Shown: piece after piece, positions 51,827-61,385 of the stretch | Numbering within the stretch: the first letter of the stretch is position 1 | How the letters are laid out: each line of letters starts with the position of its first letter | Assembly (NCBI RefSeq): GCF_030817595.1 | Contig: NZ_JAUSZN010000001.1 | Coordinates: 3,731,001-3,795,000, forward strand | DNA length: 64,000 nt | From: Neobacillus niacini | GTDB taxonomy: Bacteria > Bacillota > Bacilli > Bacillales > Cytobacillaceae | Reading direction: 5' to 3' | Notes under the pieces: generated by a model | The model's database searches: none | The model's input: only the letters and a program-made list of their open reading frames with translations | What the model was told of the DNA's origin: nothing | Translations under genes and position numbers: made by a program

Positions 51827-52234
51827 TTAAAAACCAACATAAAAAGGATGCATGTTCTCATCTAAACAATACTCAATTCGCTGCCTAAAGTTATTCCAGG
51901 TGACCATTTCCAATGCTTCTTCTAGTTTGAAAAAACCAACTTCTAAACTCTCCGGACTGGTTGTTAATTCCCCTCCGATAGGTTTCCCTAAAAATAATGT
52001 GTTACAAATCGAACCCTCTATATTTTGAAAAATTCCACAAAACTTAATTACCTCAATGTCGATCCCGGATTCTTCTTTTGTCTCCCTTACTACAGCGTCC
52101 GTTAAGGATTCCCCTTCTTCTACCTGACCGCCAGGCATTTCCCAGCCTCTTCGCGGACCTTTAATTAGTAATAATTCATTCTTGTCATTTAAGACAATAG
52201 CTGCTGCAGAAACAATATGTTTTGGTGCTGACAT
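51827..52234 (-). CDS. NUDIX hydrolase
   Basis: 135 aa. Nudix box GGQVEEGESLTDAVVRETKEE matches GX5EX7REUXEEXGU (residues 36-58). Substrate unknown. GGGGGGAG upstream of ATG 52234. Confidence 0.88.
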   Translation of the reverse strand: MSAPKHIVSAAAIVLNDKNELLLIKGPRRGWEMPGGQVEEGESLTDAVVRETKEESGIDIEVIKFCGIFQNIEGSICNTLFLGKPIGGELTTSPESLEVGFFKLEEALEMVTWNNFRQRIEYCLDENMHPFYVGF

Positions 52235-52331
52235 CTCTTCTCCCCCCCTCTGACCCTATAAATATAATCTACTCAACATTGTTGAATTTGTCATTTACTT
52301 TTCAACCATACTATTCATGGAGGTGTAATAA

Positions 52332-52481
52332 ATGCCAAAAAATAAACCAATTGAATTTACAGGTAAGGTTCTTAATCAAAGGAACCAATTAACTGGTCCA
52401 GATGATGAGGGAAAGAATGGCTATCCAGAACGGCCGAAGAATGTTTCGATTCAGGACTCAGCAAGTAAAAAGGATCAATAA
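52332..52481 (+). CDS. Small 49-aa hydrophilic protein, unknown function
   Basis: ATG 52332 preceded by GGAGGTG with a 6-bp spacer; the product is basic and Asn/Lys-rich (MPKNKPIEFTGKV... ending KKDQ). No TM or Cys. The strong ribosome site and promoter-like AT-rich upstream support it. A larger overlapping frame from 52402 has no ribosome site and is not real. Confidence 0.65.
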   Translation: MPKNKPIEFTGKVLNQRNQLTGPDDEGKNGYPERPKNVSIQDSASKKDQ

Positions 52482-52696
52482 TCTTTCAGACGAGCTGCCC
52501 AAGGCAGCTTTTTCTATGGCAGCAGCTTCCTCCATTATCCTCCTATCAAAAACTTTTACGACTCTTTCTACTTACTTTAATTACAAAACGATTTATAAAG
52601 TATTATAAGCTATTTTAATCGTTCACAAAATTGTAATATATTGATTATTCAATAAAATGATATCGTTTTCAAAATCGAAAGTAGGAGGAGTGTAGA

Positions 52697-53950
52697 ATGA
52701 AGATTAATTTTAAGAGTCTCACTACCCAGGTAATCCTAGGAATTCTTCTTGGTATTTCAGTCGGCTTTGTTTTTCCTGAGATTGGCTCACAACTCAAGAT
52801 TATTGCAGATATTTTTATTAAACTAGTAAAAATGGTGATTGCTCCAATCATCTTCCTGACCATCGTAATTGGAATCGCAGGTATGGGGGATTTAAAGAAA
52901 GTTGGAAAAATCGGCGGGAAGGCATTGCTTTATTTTGAAATCGTATCCACCATCGCTTTGGCCATAGGAATTATTGTTGCTAATATTATTAAGGCTGGAA
53001 AAGGGATAGATGCAGAAACTGGGAAGGGAGATATCTCCCAATACACAGAAAAGGCAGCCGAAACAAGTCACGGATTTATGGATTTTATCTTATCAATCAT
53101 CCCTGATAGCTTTATAGGCGCTTTTGCAAATGGAGAATTATTACCCGTACTTCTCTTAGCTATCTTATTCGGAGCTTCTTTGGCCCACTTAGGTAAAAAG
53201 GGAAAACCTCTTCTTGAGTTTTTTGAAAAAACCGCTGAAGTGTTCTTCGGAATCGTTAATATCATTATGAAGGTTTCTCCATATGCAGCATTTGGTGCTA
53301 TGGCCTACACGATTGGAGAATTTGGAGTTGAATCATTATTCTATCTTGGTAAATTAATGGGCTCAGTTTATATTACAATGGCATTATTCATTGTTTTCGT
53401 TCTTGGCGGTATTGCTAAATTGTTCGGTTTCAATATCTTCAAATTCATTGCTTATATAAAAGAAGAAATCCTTATAGTGGTTGGAACTTCATCCTCTGAA
53501 GCTGCGCTGCCAAAAATGATGGAAAAGCTCGAAAGATACGGCTGTTCAAAACCTGTGGTAGGTTTAGTACTCCCAACAGGTTATTCCTTTAACCTTGATG
53601 GAACTTCCATTTATCTCTCGATGGCAGCATTATTCATCGCTCAGGCCTACGGAGTGGATCTAAGTATTTGGCAGCAAATCACGCTTCTTGCCATACTCAT
53701 GTTGACTTCAAAAGGAGCGGCAGGCGTAACAGGATCAGGTTTTGTAACACTAGCAGCCACTCTAGCGGTATTCCCTTCTATACCTGTAGAAGGAATGGCG
53801 CTTATACTAGGCGTTGACCGATTCATGTCAGAAGCACGCGCGATCACAAACCTCATCGGAAACGGAGTAGCCACCGTCGTCATCTCCAAAACAGAAGGCG
53901 AATTCAAACCAACCCAAGAGGTTTCAAACAAAAAACAAATCACAGCCTAA
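52697..53950 (+). CDS. dctP: C4-dicarboxylate:cation symporter (DAACS family)
   Basis: 417 aa, full-length DctA/GltP fold: [21 protein letters not shown] near 48, [12 protein letters not shown] near 260, [21 protein letters not shown] near 298 and [19 protein letters not shown] near 374. The pattern is that of DctA rather than glutamate carriers. AGGAGGAG ribosome site. DctS/DctR, the usual regulators, lie 3.2 kb downstream beyond a chromate pair and an IS. The last ~43 codons almost lack T-ending codons (1 of 43). Confidence 0.85.
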   Translation: MKINFKSLTTQVILGILLGISVGFVFPEIGSQLKIIADIFIKLVKMVIAPIIFLTIVIGIAGMGDLKKVGKIGGKALLYFEIVSTIALAIGIIVANIIKAGKGIDAETGKGDISQYTEKAAETSHGFMDFILSIIPDSFIGAFANGELLPVLLLAILFGASLAHLGKKGKPLLEFFEKTAEVFFGIVNIIMKVSPYAAFGAMAYTIGEFGVESLFYLGKLMGSVYITMALFIVFVLGGIAKLFGFNIFKFIAYIKEEILIVVGTSSSEAALPKMMEKLERYGCSKPVVGLVLPTGYSFNLDGTSIYLSMAALFIAQAYGVDLSIWQQITLLAILMLTSKGAAGVTGSGFVTLAATLAVFPSIPVEGMALILGVDRFMSEARAITNLIGNGVATVVISKTEGEFKPTQEVSNKKQITA

Positions 53951-53957
53951 ACCTCAG

Positions 53958-53989
53958 AAAATGTGAGCCCCTCCGGCTCACATTTTTTA
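53958..53989 (+). terminator. Terminator of dctP
   Basis: AATGTGAGCC pairs with GGCTCACATT, then T residues. Confidence 0.88.
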
Positions 53990-54013
53990 TTCATTCCCCT
54001 CTCCCCTCCCCCT

Positions 54014-54059
54014 CACTGTCCGCCTGAGGCGGACAGTGTCCACGGGCGGTGCCTGTCAC
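54014..54059 (-). repeat. Dispersed ~45-bp repeat, copy 2
   Basis: Reverse complement of the element at 20168-20213, with few differences. CTGTCCGCCTGAGGCGGACAG is a near-perfect 21-bp dyad in it (arms CTGTCCGCCT/AGGCGGACAG). Confidence 0.75.
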
Positions 54060-54197
54060 CAAATTACTTCACCCAACTTTCTTCACCAAATTACATTTGT
54101 TGCCATTTACCCATCTCCTTTCTTTTGGTACCTTTATATATGGTGCAATATACATAGAAAGCACACTTTCTTTAGTTTTGTGGAGAGAAGGATTTTT

Positions 54198-54821
54198 ATG
54201 AGTGTTGAATGGAAGTTGGTATTTGAGATTTTTTGGACGTTTTTTAAGATTAGTCCTGTTACGTTTGGCGGGGGATTTGCGATGATTCCCTTAATCATAA
54301 AAGAGATAGTAGAAAAGAGAAAATGGTTAACAAATGAAGAGATTACGGATGTTATTGCCTTATCTCAAACAGTGCCAGGTGCTATTGCTGTAAATTCAGC
54401 GACCTTTATAGGGTATAAAATTGGCGGGATAAGAGGAACTTTAGCTGCCATGATAGGTGTTTCGCTGCCAACCTTTTTAATCGTTCTAGTCTTAGGAGTT
54501 TCCTATTTTTACTTAGATGATAATCCCAAGCTAGAAGCAGCCTTTGTATCTATACGCGTTACGATTGTAGCAATCATTGTGTATGCAGCCATTAAAATAG
54601 CAAAAACAGCGATATTTGATAAGACAACATTTTTCATTATGGCTGCGGGAGTTCCAGCTCTGTTTTTCATCCATCCAATTATAGCCATCTTTCTAGGAGC
54701 GATCACCGGATTAATCGTCGTTTCCATTAAGAAAAAATTAGGCTATTTGATAGAAATGAAGAATAGTAAAGAAGAAGACCCAGCCAATGACCCTGAATAT
54801 TATATGGGTGCCGGAATTTAA
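54198..54821 (+). CDS. Short chromate transporter subunit, N-terminal type
   Basis: 207 aa, CHR family half: FKISPVTFGGGFAMIPLI near 14-31 and LSQTVPGAIAVNSATFIGYKIGG near 58. Short-chain CHR proteins work as pairs (B. subtilis YwrA/YwrB type). AGAAGGA before ATG 54198; the open frame to 54036 lacks a ribosome site. Confidence 0.85.
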   Translation: MSVEWKLVFEIFWTFFKISPVTFGGGFAMIPLIIKEIVEKRKWLTNEEITDVIALSQTVPGAIAVNSATFIGYKIGGIRGTLAAMIGVSLPTFLIVLVLGVSYFYLDDNPKLEAAFVSIRVTIVAIIVYAAIKIAKTAIFDKTTFFIMAAGVPALFFIHPIIAIFLGAITGLIVVSIKKKLGYLIEMKNSKEEDPANDPEYYMGAGI

Positions 54822-54840
54822 CAATAAGGAGGTGAACGGA

Positions 54841-55383
54841 ATGGTGTTGTGGGAACTTTTTCAAACCTTTTTTATTATGGGTTTTGTCTCATTTGGCGGT
54901 GGTTATGCGATGATTCCTATTATTGAATCAGCAGTAACAGAATACGGATGGATGTCTTCAGAACAATTAACGAATATCATAGCGATTGCCGGTATGTCCC
55001 CTGGACCCGTTGCTTCTAATAGTGCCATTTTAATAGGATATACAGCAGCAGGAATTAGCGGTGCTTTCGTTTCGGTAATTGCCATTTTACTTCCTTCGCT
55101 AATCTTAGTGATATGTGTTGCAGCCTTTTTCTTAAAATTGCACCATAATCCAGTGGTTGAGAAAATGTTTTATGGCTTAAAACCGTTAGTAACCAGTTTA
55201 ATTATCTTTGCTGCAATTAAATTTGTACTAGCCAATAACCTGATTACCATTGATCTGTCCTTCCGTTCGCTAAGTTTAGTCGTCATCTTCGGACTATCCC
55301 TATTTGCTTTATTAAAACTTCGGTGGAATCCAGTTTATGTCATTCTACTTTCCGGTTTGGTGGGCATAGCCCTATATTCTTGA
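54841..55383 (+). CDS. Short chromate transporter subunit, C-terminal partner
   Basis: 180 aa CHR half: FIMGFVSFGGGYAMIPII near 10-27 and IAGMSPGPVASNSAILIGYTAAG near 50. AAGGAGGTGAAC before ATG 54841, 19 bp after the partner gene: a split chromate efflux system, operon. Ends 6 bp before the IS1182-like element. Confidence 0.85.
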   Translation: MVLWELFQTFFIMGFVSFGGGYAMIPIIESAVTEYGWMSSEQLTNIIAIAGMSPGPVASNSAILIGYTAAGISGAFVSVIAILLPSLILVICVAAFFLKLHHNPVVEKMFYGLKPLVTSLIIFAAIKFVLANNLITIDLSFRSLSLVVIFGLSLFALLKLRWNPVYVILLSGLVGIALYS

Positions 55384-55411
55384 AAAAACAAAAAGTGGCA
55401 TTTGCCACTCA

Positions 55412-55446
55412 GGCTGTCGAGAAAATCTCGACAGCTATTATTTTTT
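55412..55446 (+). terminator. Hairpin in left IS1182 end
   Basis: GGCTGTCGAG pairs with CTCGACAGCT around AAAAT, then a T run; it would stop read-through from the chromate genes into the IS. Confidence 0.7.
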
Positions 55447-55516
55447 GTAATTACTTTAATGATTCACCGCGTTAATATGCTACAATATACATATAAATAA
55501 CAGGACGGTGGATAGA

Positions 55517-56902
55517 ATGTATAAGCCAAAAAGAGAAATACAAAACGAAGCTGAATTTGTTTTTATTGATGATTTAGTACCGCAAGATCACCTATTAAGG
55601 AAGGTGGACAAGTATATTGATTTTTCTTTTATTGGTGAGAAGGTCCGTCCTTTTTATTCAGAAAATAACGGGCGTCCTTCGGACCCTATACAGCTCTTTA
55701 AGATGATGTTTATCGGATATTTTTATGGCATTCGTTCTGAACGACAATTAGAGCGTGAAATTCAGACGAATGTGGCCTATCGATGGTTCTTAGGATTAAA
55801 GCTAAACGATACAGTTCCCCATCATTCCACCATTAGTTGGAATCGGCGAACCCGTTTTAAAGATACAAATATATTTCAGGAAATTTTTGATGAGATTGTC
55901 TTCAAAGCAATTAACCACAAGATGGTTGGAGGAAGAGTTTTATTTTCCGATTCCACACACCTTAAAGCGAATGCAAACAAACATAAATTCTCTAGAGTTG
56001 AAGTGGAAGTTGAAACACGTGAATATGTAGAAGAATTAAACAAAGCTATTGAGGAAGACAGGAGAGATCATGGAAAAAAGCCTTTAAAGGAAAAGGAGGA
56101 GGTGACCGAGAAAAAGGAAATACGACTGAGCACAACTGATCCTGAATGCGGGTTTATGTCACGAGAGAATAAACAGGAGATGTTCTGTTATCTTGATCAT
56201 CGAACTACCGACATGAAGTTCAACATCATAACTGATGCGTATGTTACACCAGGAAATGTTCACGATTCCGTCCCCTATCTTTCACGGTTAGACCGTCAGG
56301 TCGAACGTTTTGGATTTAAAGTAGAAGCTGTGGCACTTGATTCGGGTTACCTGACAAATCCGATTTGTAAAGGACTTAATGAACGCAATATTTTTGGAGT
56401 TATCGCTCACAGAAGATATCAATCAACAAAAGGGTTATTTCCTAAATGGAAGTTTACATATGACAAAGATAGAGATTTGTATGTTTGTCCAAATGGTCAG
56501 GAGTTACAATATCGTACAACTACAAGAGAAGGTTATCGGGAATATAAGTCAGATCCTAAAAAGTGTACTAACTGCCCACTCCTGCCTGAGTGTACAAAAT
56601 CTCAAAATAAAACAAAAGTAGTTACCAGACATGTTTGGGAGGAACATAAGGAAAAGGTTCGACTTAACAGACTTTCAAAGTCAGGTAAAATACTATATAA
56701 ATTTAGAAAAGAAAAAGTAGAGCGAAGCTTCGCAGATTCAAAAGAACTGCATGGGCTTCGCTATTGTAGGTTACGGGGATTGCAAAATGCGAGTGAGCAA
56801 GTGTTACTTACCGCAGCATGCCAAAACATGAAAAAGATTGCCACGCACTTAGCCAGGTTTGAAAAAGTGTGTGGCAATCTCCAGGTTCATTCCCCCTGTT
56901 GA
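55517..56902 (+). CDS. IS1182-family transposase
   Basis: 461 aa DDE transposase: N-terminal domain with [40 protein letters not shown] near 153, [10 protein letters not shown] near 280, and a C-terminal zinc-like CxxC segment [10 protein letters not shown] near 355. GTG 55508 or ATG 55517 possible; the ATG has GGTGGATAG upstream. Open over its full length, so possibly active. Confidence 0.9.
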   Translation: MYKPKREIQNEAEFVFIDDLVPQDHLLRKVDKYIDFSFIGEKVRPFYSENNGRPSDPIQLFKMMFIGYFYGIRSERQLEREIQTNVAYRWFLGLKLNDTVPHHSTISWNRRTRFKDTNIFQEIFDEIVFKAINHKMVGGRVLFSDSTHLKANANKHKFSRVEVEVETREYVEELNKAIEEDRRDHGKKPLKEKEEVTEKKEIRLSTTDPECGFMSRENKQEMFCYLDHRTTDMKFNIITDAYVTPGNVHDSVPYLSRLDRQVERFGFKVEAVALDSGYLTNPICKGLNERNIFGVIAHRRYQSTKGLFPKWKFTYDKDRDLYVCPNGQELQYRTTTREGYREYKSDPKKCTNCPLLPECTKSQNKTKVVTRHVWEEHKEKVRLNRLSKSGKILYKFRKEKVERSFADSKELHGLRYCRLRGLQNASEQVLLTAACQNMKKIATHLARFEKVCGNLQVHSPC

Positions 56903-57030
56903 TTGGAGCGGAAGGTGCGAAGACTCCTGCGGGAGTACGGGGCCGGGGAGACCCCGCAGGCGCTTAAGCGCTGAGGAGGCTCCCCGGCACGCCCGCGGAA
57001 AGCGAAGCAACTGGAGCGGAAATCAACAGG
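56903..57030. repeat. GC-rich dispersed repeat inside the IS
   Basis: Bounded by the inverted words TGTTGATT/AATCAACA, with GGAGCGGAAGG, GACTCCTGCGGGAG and a dyad GGGGAGACCCCGC...AGGCTCCCC. Its GC content is far above the surroundings. This kind of sequence recurs in many Bacillus genomes (family knowledge, not tested here). No ORF. Confidence 0.7.
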
Positions 57031-57107
57031 CCTTTGGGCAGGCAGAAAAATAAAAATTGCCGAGAAAGATACCTTTCTCGACAATCTGAGTGGCATTTGC
57101 CACTTTT

Positions 57108-57821
57108 TCATAGATACATAAATACTTGATTTAGCTTGTCCTTCTTCAATGTGTAAAAATAAACCGGTCTGCCAATTCCATAAGTTAATGATTCCTCTAA
57201 AACTCCGAGCTGGGTTAAATATTTCAAGTATTTTCGCACTGACACTCTAGAAATATATGTACTTTCTGCAATTTCGTCGGTCGAAAATAGGCTTCCATCC
57301 TTCGATTTAATCACATTAATAATGTTCTGCAGCGTGCTATTGGTTAACCCTTTAGGCAAAGCCTGCGTTAATTCCCCAGAAGCCCTCTGGTCACCATAAA
57401 GAATTCTTTCATCTAAATCTTCCTGATTAAGTACTTGTTTTCTTTCAAATAAGGCAGATTTATCTTTATATTTCTCCATTGCCTGACTAAACCGCTCAAA
57501 CTCAAACGGCTTGATTAAATAATCTGCTGCTCCAAGCCTTAAGGCTGTTTGAATTTTTTCTGTTTCAGCTGCAGCTGTGATGAGAATGACATCGACTGCC
57601 AGCTTACGTTCTCTAATAAAATGAAGCAGTTCGAGGCCATTGATACCTGGCATATAGACATCAAGCAAAATGAGGGTAACCTCTTCCTTTTCAAGAAACT
57701 CTTTGGCATCCGATACGTTATGCACAATGCCAGCTAAACTAAAACCTTTTATTTCTTTTAGATAACGTTTGTTAAATTCAGCTACCATCGGATCATCTTC
57801 GACTATCAGGACCTTAATCAT
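57108..57821 (-). CDS. dctR: Response regulator of the C4-dicarboxylate two-component system
   Basis: 237 aa CitB/DcuR type: receiver domain with EDDP near 8, phospho-Asp in LILLDVYMPG near 55, and T/K switch residues (ITAA, IKPF), then a C-terminal winged HTH (FSTDEIAESTYISRVSVRKYLKYL). Start overlaps dctS by 8 bp. The IS1182 right end coincides with the stop codon, so the last residues may be altered. Confidence 0.88.
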   Translation of the reverse strand: MIKVLIVEDDPMVAEFNKRYLKEIKGFSLAGIVHNVSDAKEFLEKEEVTLILLDVYMPGINGLELLHFIRERKLAVDVILITAAAETEKIQTALRLGAADYLIKPFEFERFSQAMEKYKDKSALFERKQVLNQEDLDERILYGDQRASGELTQALPKGLTNSTLQNIINVIKSKDGSLFSTDEIAESTYISRVSVRKYLKYLTQLGVLEESLTYGIGRPVYFYTLKKDKLNQVFMYL

Positions 57822-59424
57822 GATTTCCCTCCTCTATCTCATATGGAATGGTTATCTGAATCTCTGTTCCAAGCAAAGATTTAGAATCAATGATCAATTC
57901 TCCGCCTAAGTTTTCAATACTTTTTGTAACAAGATAAAGACCATAGCCCCGGTTTGACCCTTTTGTGGAATACCCCTTTTCAAGTACGCTCTTTTGAATC
58001 TCAACAGGAATCCCGGGTCCTGAATCCAAAACCTCCATTGTTAAAAATTTCCCCGAAAAATGAAGGGTAACATCTAAGGTTTTATCGATAGAATCAGCCA
58101 TAGCCTCAATAGCGTTATCTATTAAATTACCAAGAATGGTGATTAACTCATGGGTAAACTGAGGGTTCGCCGGTTCGGGAATTATTGTATGAACCTCAAT
58201 ATTAAACTCCACTTGCTCTTCCCTTGCATAACTTAATTTTCCCATAAAGAAACCAGCCAGTGCAGGGTCTTTAATATACTGCGCGATGTTTCCGAGCTCC
58301 TGGTTGTGAGGTCCGACTAACGTTCGAATATAATCAGATAGCTCATCGTAACACTTCATTTGAACCATTCCTAGGATGACATGCAGACGATTCATAAATT
58401 CATGTGACTGGGAACGGAGTGCTTCGGCATAGGTTTTCACACCTGTTAATTGCTCTGCCAATTGTTTAACATCGGTCTTGTCCCTAAAGGTTGAAATTGC
58501 CCCAACCACTTCGCCATTGACAAAAAGCGGAACTGAATTGACCAAAATGGAAACTCCGTTAATCATTTGTTCCTCGTCCAGTTCAGGTTTGCCCTTCTCC
58601 AAAACTGGATCAAGTTTAGTTGAAGGCAGATACTCATAAATTTTCATTCCCACCGGATCCTTAGAAAGCCCTGCCTTTTTAAAAATTTGCCTTGCTGATC
58701 GATTAACCAGCGTAATGGTCTGTTCATTATCAACTGCAATGATTCCCTCATGCACAGACTCAAGCATGGTACTCCGTTCTACAAAAATCTTCGCAATCGC
58801 AAAAGGTTCAAGTCCAAAAAGGATTCTCTTAATATACCTCGCTAGTAAAACAGCACCAATGATACCAACAAGCAAGCCTAGTATCGTAACAGTAAGAATA
58901 CTTCGGTTGCTTTTACCCAGGGCTGCTTCTACACTTTCCAATGCAATACCGACTACAGCGACTCCAATCTGATCACCGGTCGCATTGTAGATAGGTGTAA
59001 AGGCACGTAAAGATTCGCCTAATGTCCCATTGGAGCTTGATACATATTCTTTCCCTTTAAGTGCCTCCTTTTCATCTCCGCCTACGAAATGTTTTCCAAT
59101 TTGTTCAGGGTTAGGGTGCGACTTGCGTATTCCGTTCATATCCATAACGACAATAAACATCATGTCTGTAGCAGCTTGAATACTTTTCGTGTACTCTTGG
59201 ATTTCCATCGATTTTTGGTCATCCTCTAATGCCTCGATAATAATAGTAGAGGTTGCAATGGACCTCGAAACCATCCTTGCCTTCTCTTCCTGATGTTTTC
59301 GTATATTTTCACTTACCGTATTACTAATTAATAAATCCGTAATCATTAATGATACAAGTACCACTAAACAAACGAAGAAAATGATGACCGTGCTTAATTT
59401 AAACTTAAACACCTGAGTTTGCAC
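57814..59424 (-). CDS. dctS: Sensor histidine kinase of the C4-dicarboxylate system
   Basis: About 536 aa CitA/DcuS family: TM near 12-35, a periplasmic PAS-like sensor (residues 40-170; DMNGIRKSHPNPEQIGKHF), second TM near 175-195, a cytoplasmic PAS (near 220-320), H-box SQSHEFMNRLHVILG near 340 and an ATPase with NLIDNAIEA and DSGPGIP. GGGGAA eight bases before GTG 59424 supports this start over the open frame to 59520. Expected to sense fumarate, malate or succinate and activate dctP via DctR. Confidence 0.88.
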   Translation of the reverse strand: MQTQVFKFKLSTVIIFFVCLVVLVSLMITDLLISNTVSENIRKHQEEKARMVSRSIATSTIIIEALEDDQKSMEIQEYTKSIQAATDMMFIVVMDMNGIRKSHPNPEQIGKHFVGGDEKEALKGKEYVSSSNGTLGESLRAFTPIYNATGDQIGVAVVGIALESVEAALGKSNRSILTVTILGLLVGIIGAVLLARYIKRILFGLEPFAIAKIFVERSTMLESVHEGIIAVDNEQTITLVNRSARQIFKKAGLSKDPVGMKIYEYLPSTKLDPVLEKGKPELDEEQMINGVSILVNSVPLFVNGEVVGAISTFRDKTDVKQLAEQLTGVKTYAEALRSQSHEFMNRLHVILGMVQMKCYDELSDYIRTLVGPHNQELGNIAQYIKDPALAGFFMGKLSYAREEQVEFNIEVHTIIPEPANPQFTHELITILGNLIDNAIEAMADSIDKTLDVTLHFSGKFLTMEVLDSGPGIPVEIQKSVLEKGYSTKGSNRGYGLYLVTKSIENLGGELIIDSKSLLGTEIQITIPYEIEEGNHD

Positions 59425-59545
59425 ATGAAATTCCCCACTTTCCACTCTATCTATTATTTTAGCAATATTTGCACTAGTAGGGAAAAGATAAATTATTATA
59501 CAAAAAGCTGCAGTGGCCATAGAGCCACTGCTTTTTCATAATCGG

Positions 59546-60445
59546 TCACTCTAGTACCTTAGCAGTGACAGTGATTTTTCTTCTCTTTTTAACCAGCAAC
59601 CTACAAGCTACACATACTGTTCCAAACCAAATTAGAAAAAATAATAATGCAATGATGGGTAATATGGTTATCTCGAAAACTGTTTGCCCCAATGCAGTTT
59701 GGATCCCTAACACTAATATCATGAGCATCCAAGCAATGCTGCCAGCATGAATCAAAATCTTTTTAAATTTTTCATGGATCTGAGCCTTTTCCAAAAGCCA
59801 AGCAGGGAGAATTAACGTTTGTAATGCATGGAATCCCACTCCATGTATAACAATTAAATTACCAGCCCCCCCTGTAAGCCGGTCTTGAAGAAGAATCATC
59901 CATATCCCTGCACTATTTGCTGCTAAGACTGAGAGAAATGCATAACGAATCCCCATTATCAGCAATGGACGTCCATGAGGTTGTTTCATCCGTAAAAAAT
60001 GAACCATAAGCACAATGGTTAGTGCTACAAGTACTAAAGAAATAACCCCAAATAGCATGCCGGCAACGATATCGACTACCGCCCCTTCACGTGAAAATCT
60101 TGGATTAATGCCTCTAAAGTTCTGAAGGGTTTCAATCGTATATGAATATATGCTTGCGATGATAAAGAGCCAACGCACAACTTTTCTTTTTCTTGTTCCA
60201 AATCTCGAAAGGGGAAGGATGGCAGCGATAGATAGAATAAACATGCCGATAGCAGCATTGAAAGAAAAAGCATCTCTCATATTCCCTTCTGGTGCAATAA
60301 TGGGGTCGTTAAAAAAGATAAATATAAAAATGCCCGCCGATAGTAAAAAACCGATTAATCCTGTGATTATAAGAGCTCGTTCTCCTTCAAAAAGCTTAAC
60401 AGATGGTCCATTTTCAATTTGGTTAACTTTCATTACCTTCCACAT
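59546..60445 (-). CDS. Multi-TM membrane protein under TetR control, unknown function
   Basis: About 299 aa with seven or eight TM helices and a conserved-looking HGVGFHALQTLILPAWLLEKAQIHEKF segment with two His in or near membranes. No family recognised. GTAGGG six bases before ATG 60445 is preferred over 60478, which lies in an operator. Two 24-bp palindromes precede it and a TetR gene follows upstream on the same strand. Confidence 0.6.
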   Translation of the reverse strand: MWKVMKVNQIENGPSVKLFEGERALIITGLIGFLLSAGIFIFIFFNDPIIAPEGNMRDAFSFNAAIGMFILSIAAILPLSRFGTRKRKVVRWLFIIASIYSYTIETLQNFRGINPRFSREGAVVDIVAGMLFGVISLVLVALTIVLMVHFLRMKQPHGRPLLIMGIRYAFLSVLAANSAGIWMILLQDRLTGGAGNLIVIHGVGFHALQTLILPAWLLEKAQIHEKFKKILIHAGSIAWMLMILVLGIQTALGQTVFEITILPIIALLFFLIWFGTVCVACRLLVKKRRKITVTAKVLE

Positions 60446-60466
60446 AAAAATCCCTACTTTCTTCGA

Positions 60467-60490
60467 TTTATTTATCAATCAATAAATAAA
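60467..60490. promoter_or_regulatory. TetR operator A
   Basis: 24-bp palindrome TTTATTTAT-CAATCA-ATAAATAAA just upstream of the membrane-protein gene. Confidence 0.7.
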
Positions 60491-60533
60491 ACTTCAAAAA
60501 AATATCGACCACAAAAAAAATATTCCTATTTTA

Positions 60534-60557
60534 TTTATTTATCAGTCAATAAATAAG
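60534..60557. promoter_or_regulatory. TetR operator B
   Basis: 24-bp palindrome TTTATTTAT-CAGTCA-ATAAATAAG, 67 bp from operator A. Confidence 0.7.
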
Positions 60558-60590
60558 ATTTCAAAAAAAGGGGAGCTGAGCTGCACCTTT

Positions 60591-61118
60591 TTAACAATGA
60601 TCTTTCCCGTGAGTTAATTGCGGTAGATTTAACACCTCAGCTAAGGTTATTAAAAGCCCTGTTCCAATAAAATGGGCAGCTGTTTCTTTTGCATTAGGTA
60701 TGCCTGCTTTATCAAATTTCAAAGTTAAAGATTCAAAAATCTTAAGAAACAAGCTGCTCACATGTTCCCGAATACCCGGATCAGATATGGCGTGTGCCTG
60801 CATAACCATCAATACTTCATCACGATGCGTTTGGATTATTTGTTCAAACGCATGCCCCATTGTTTCAACTAATTGGTCTGCTGGTGCATTAACTTCTGCA
60901 AAAGTATCATAGATACGGCTAAATGCACGATCAATTACTGCCTTGAATAATTCTTCCTTGTTTTCAAAAAAATGAAACACATAAGGCTGTGTCACTCCAG
61001 CAGCCTTTGCTACCATTGCAGTGGTTGCTTTATAATACCCCCTTTCAGCGAAGACCCCTACAGCGTTTTCTATTATGATTTCTTTTTTATCTTCTCGTAC
61101 TGCCACGTGTGCTACCAT
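60591..61118 (-). CDS. TetR/AcrR-family repressor
   Basis: 175 aa: HTH (TTAMVAKAAGVTQPYVFHFFENKEELF, residues 32-58) and a helical ligand domain with a GTGLLITLAEVL tail. Three copies of the same 24-bp palindrome (one before itself, two before the membrane-protein gene) mark its probable regulon. ATG 61118 directly abuts GAGG; GTG 61106 is an alternative start. Confidence 0.85.
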   Translation of the reverse strand: MVAHVAVREDKKEIIIENAVGVFAERGYYKATTAMVAKAAGVTQPYVFHFFENKEELFKAVIDRAFSRIYDTFAEVNAPADQLVETMGHAFEQIIQTHRDEVLMVMQAHAISDPGIREHVSSLFLKIFESLTLKFDKAGIPNAKETAAHFIGTGLLITLAEVLNLPQLTHGKDHC

Positions 61119-61123
61119 CCTCG

Positions 61124-61147
61124 TTTATTTATTGATTAATAAATAAA
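61124..61147. promoter_or_regulatory. TetR operator C
   Basis: 24-bp palindrome TTTATTTAT-TGATTA-ATAAATAAA directly upstream of the TetR gene, indicating autoregulation. The 61119-61385 gap shows nothing else. Confidence 0.7.
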
Positions 61148-61385
61148 TTTTATTTAATTCGACCACTACTGTCAATAGGCTTTTAATTTTATCGTATGAA
61201 AAAACCTAAGATGTTTTAAAGATTTCCATACTGAGGGCTTTTCTAAAAGTGCCTAAATGGTGGTCGTCCTGACAACATTATTCGTATATAAAAAACAAAA
61301 ATCCCCATAGTAATTAGCCAGTTTCTTTATTAGGATTACCTAAACCTAATTTCAGTAAAGCACCTGGTAGTTGAAAAAACTTACT

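Larger units (their letters stand above)
55390..57108 (+). mobile_element. IS1182-family insertion sequence
   Basis: About 1,719 bp bounded by 35-bp inverted repeats that differ at two positions: left 55390-55424, right 57074-57108, each beginning AAAAAGTGGCATTTGCCACT (itself a dyad). Contains one transposase gene and, behind it, a GC-rich dispersed repeat (56903-57030). The right end touches the stop codon of dctR (TCA at 57108-57110 on the plus strand). No clear target duplication is visible. Confidence 0.85.

Noticed and set aside
52402..52608. 68-codon plus-strand frame
   Set aside because: It overlaps the better-supported 49-aa gene at 52332 in another frame and lacks a ribosome site.
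56859..57111. Frames of 64-74 codons in the GC-rich repeat
   Set aside because: They are caused by low stop frequency in GC-rich repeat DNA and have no ribosome sites.
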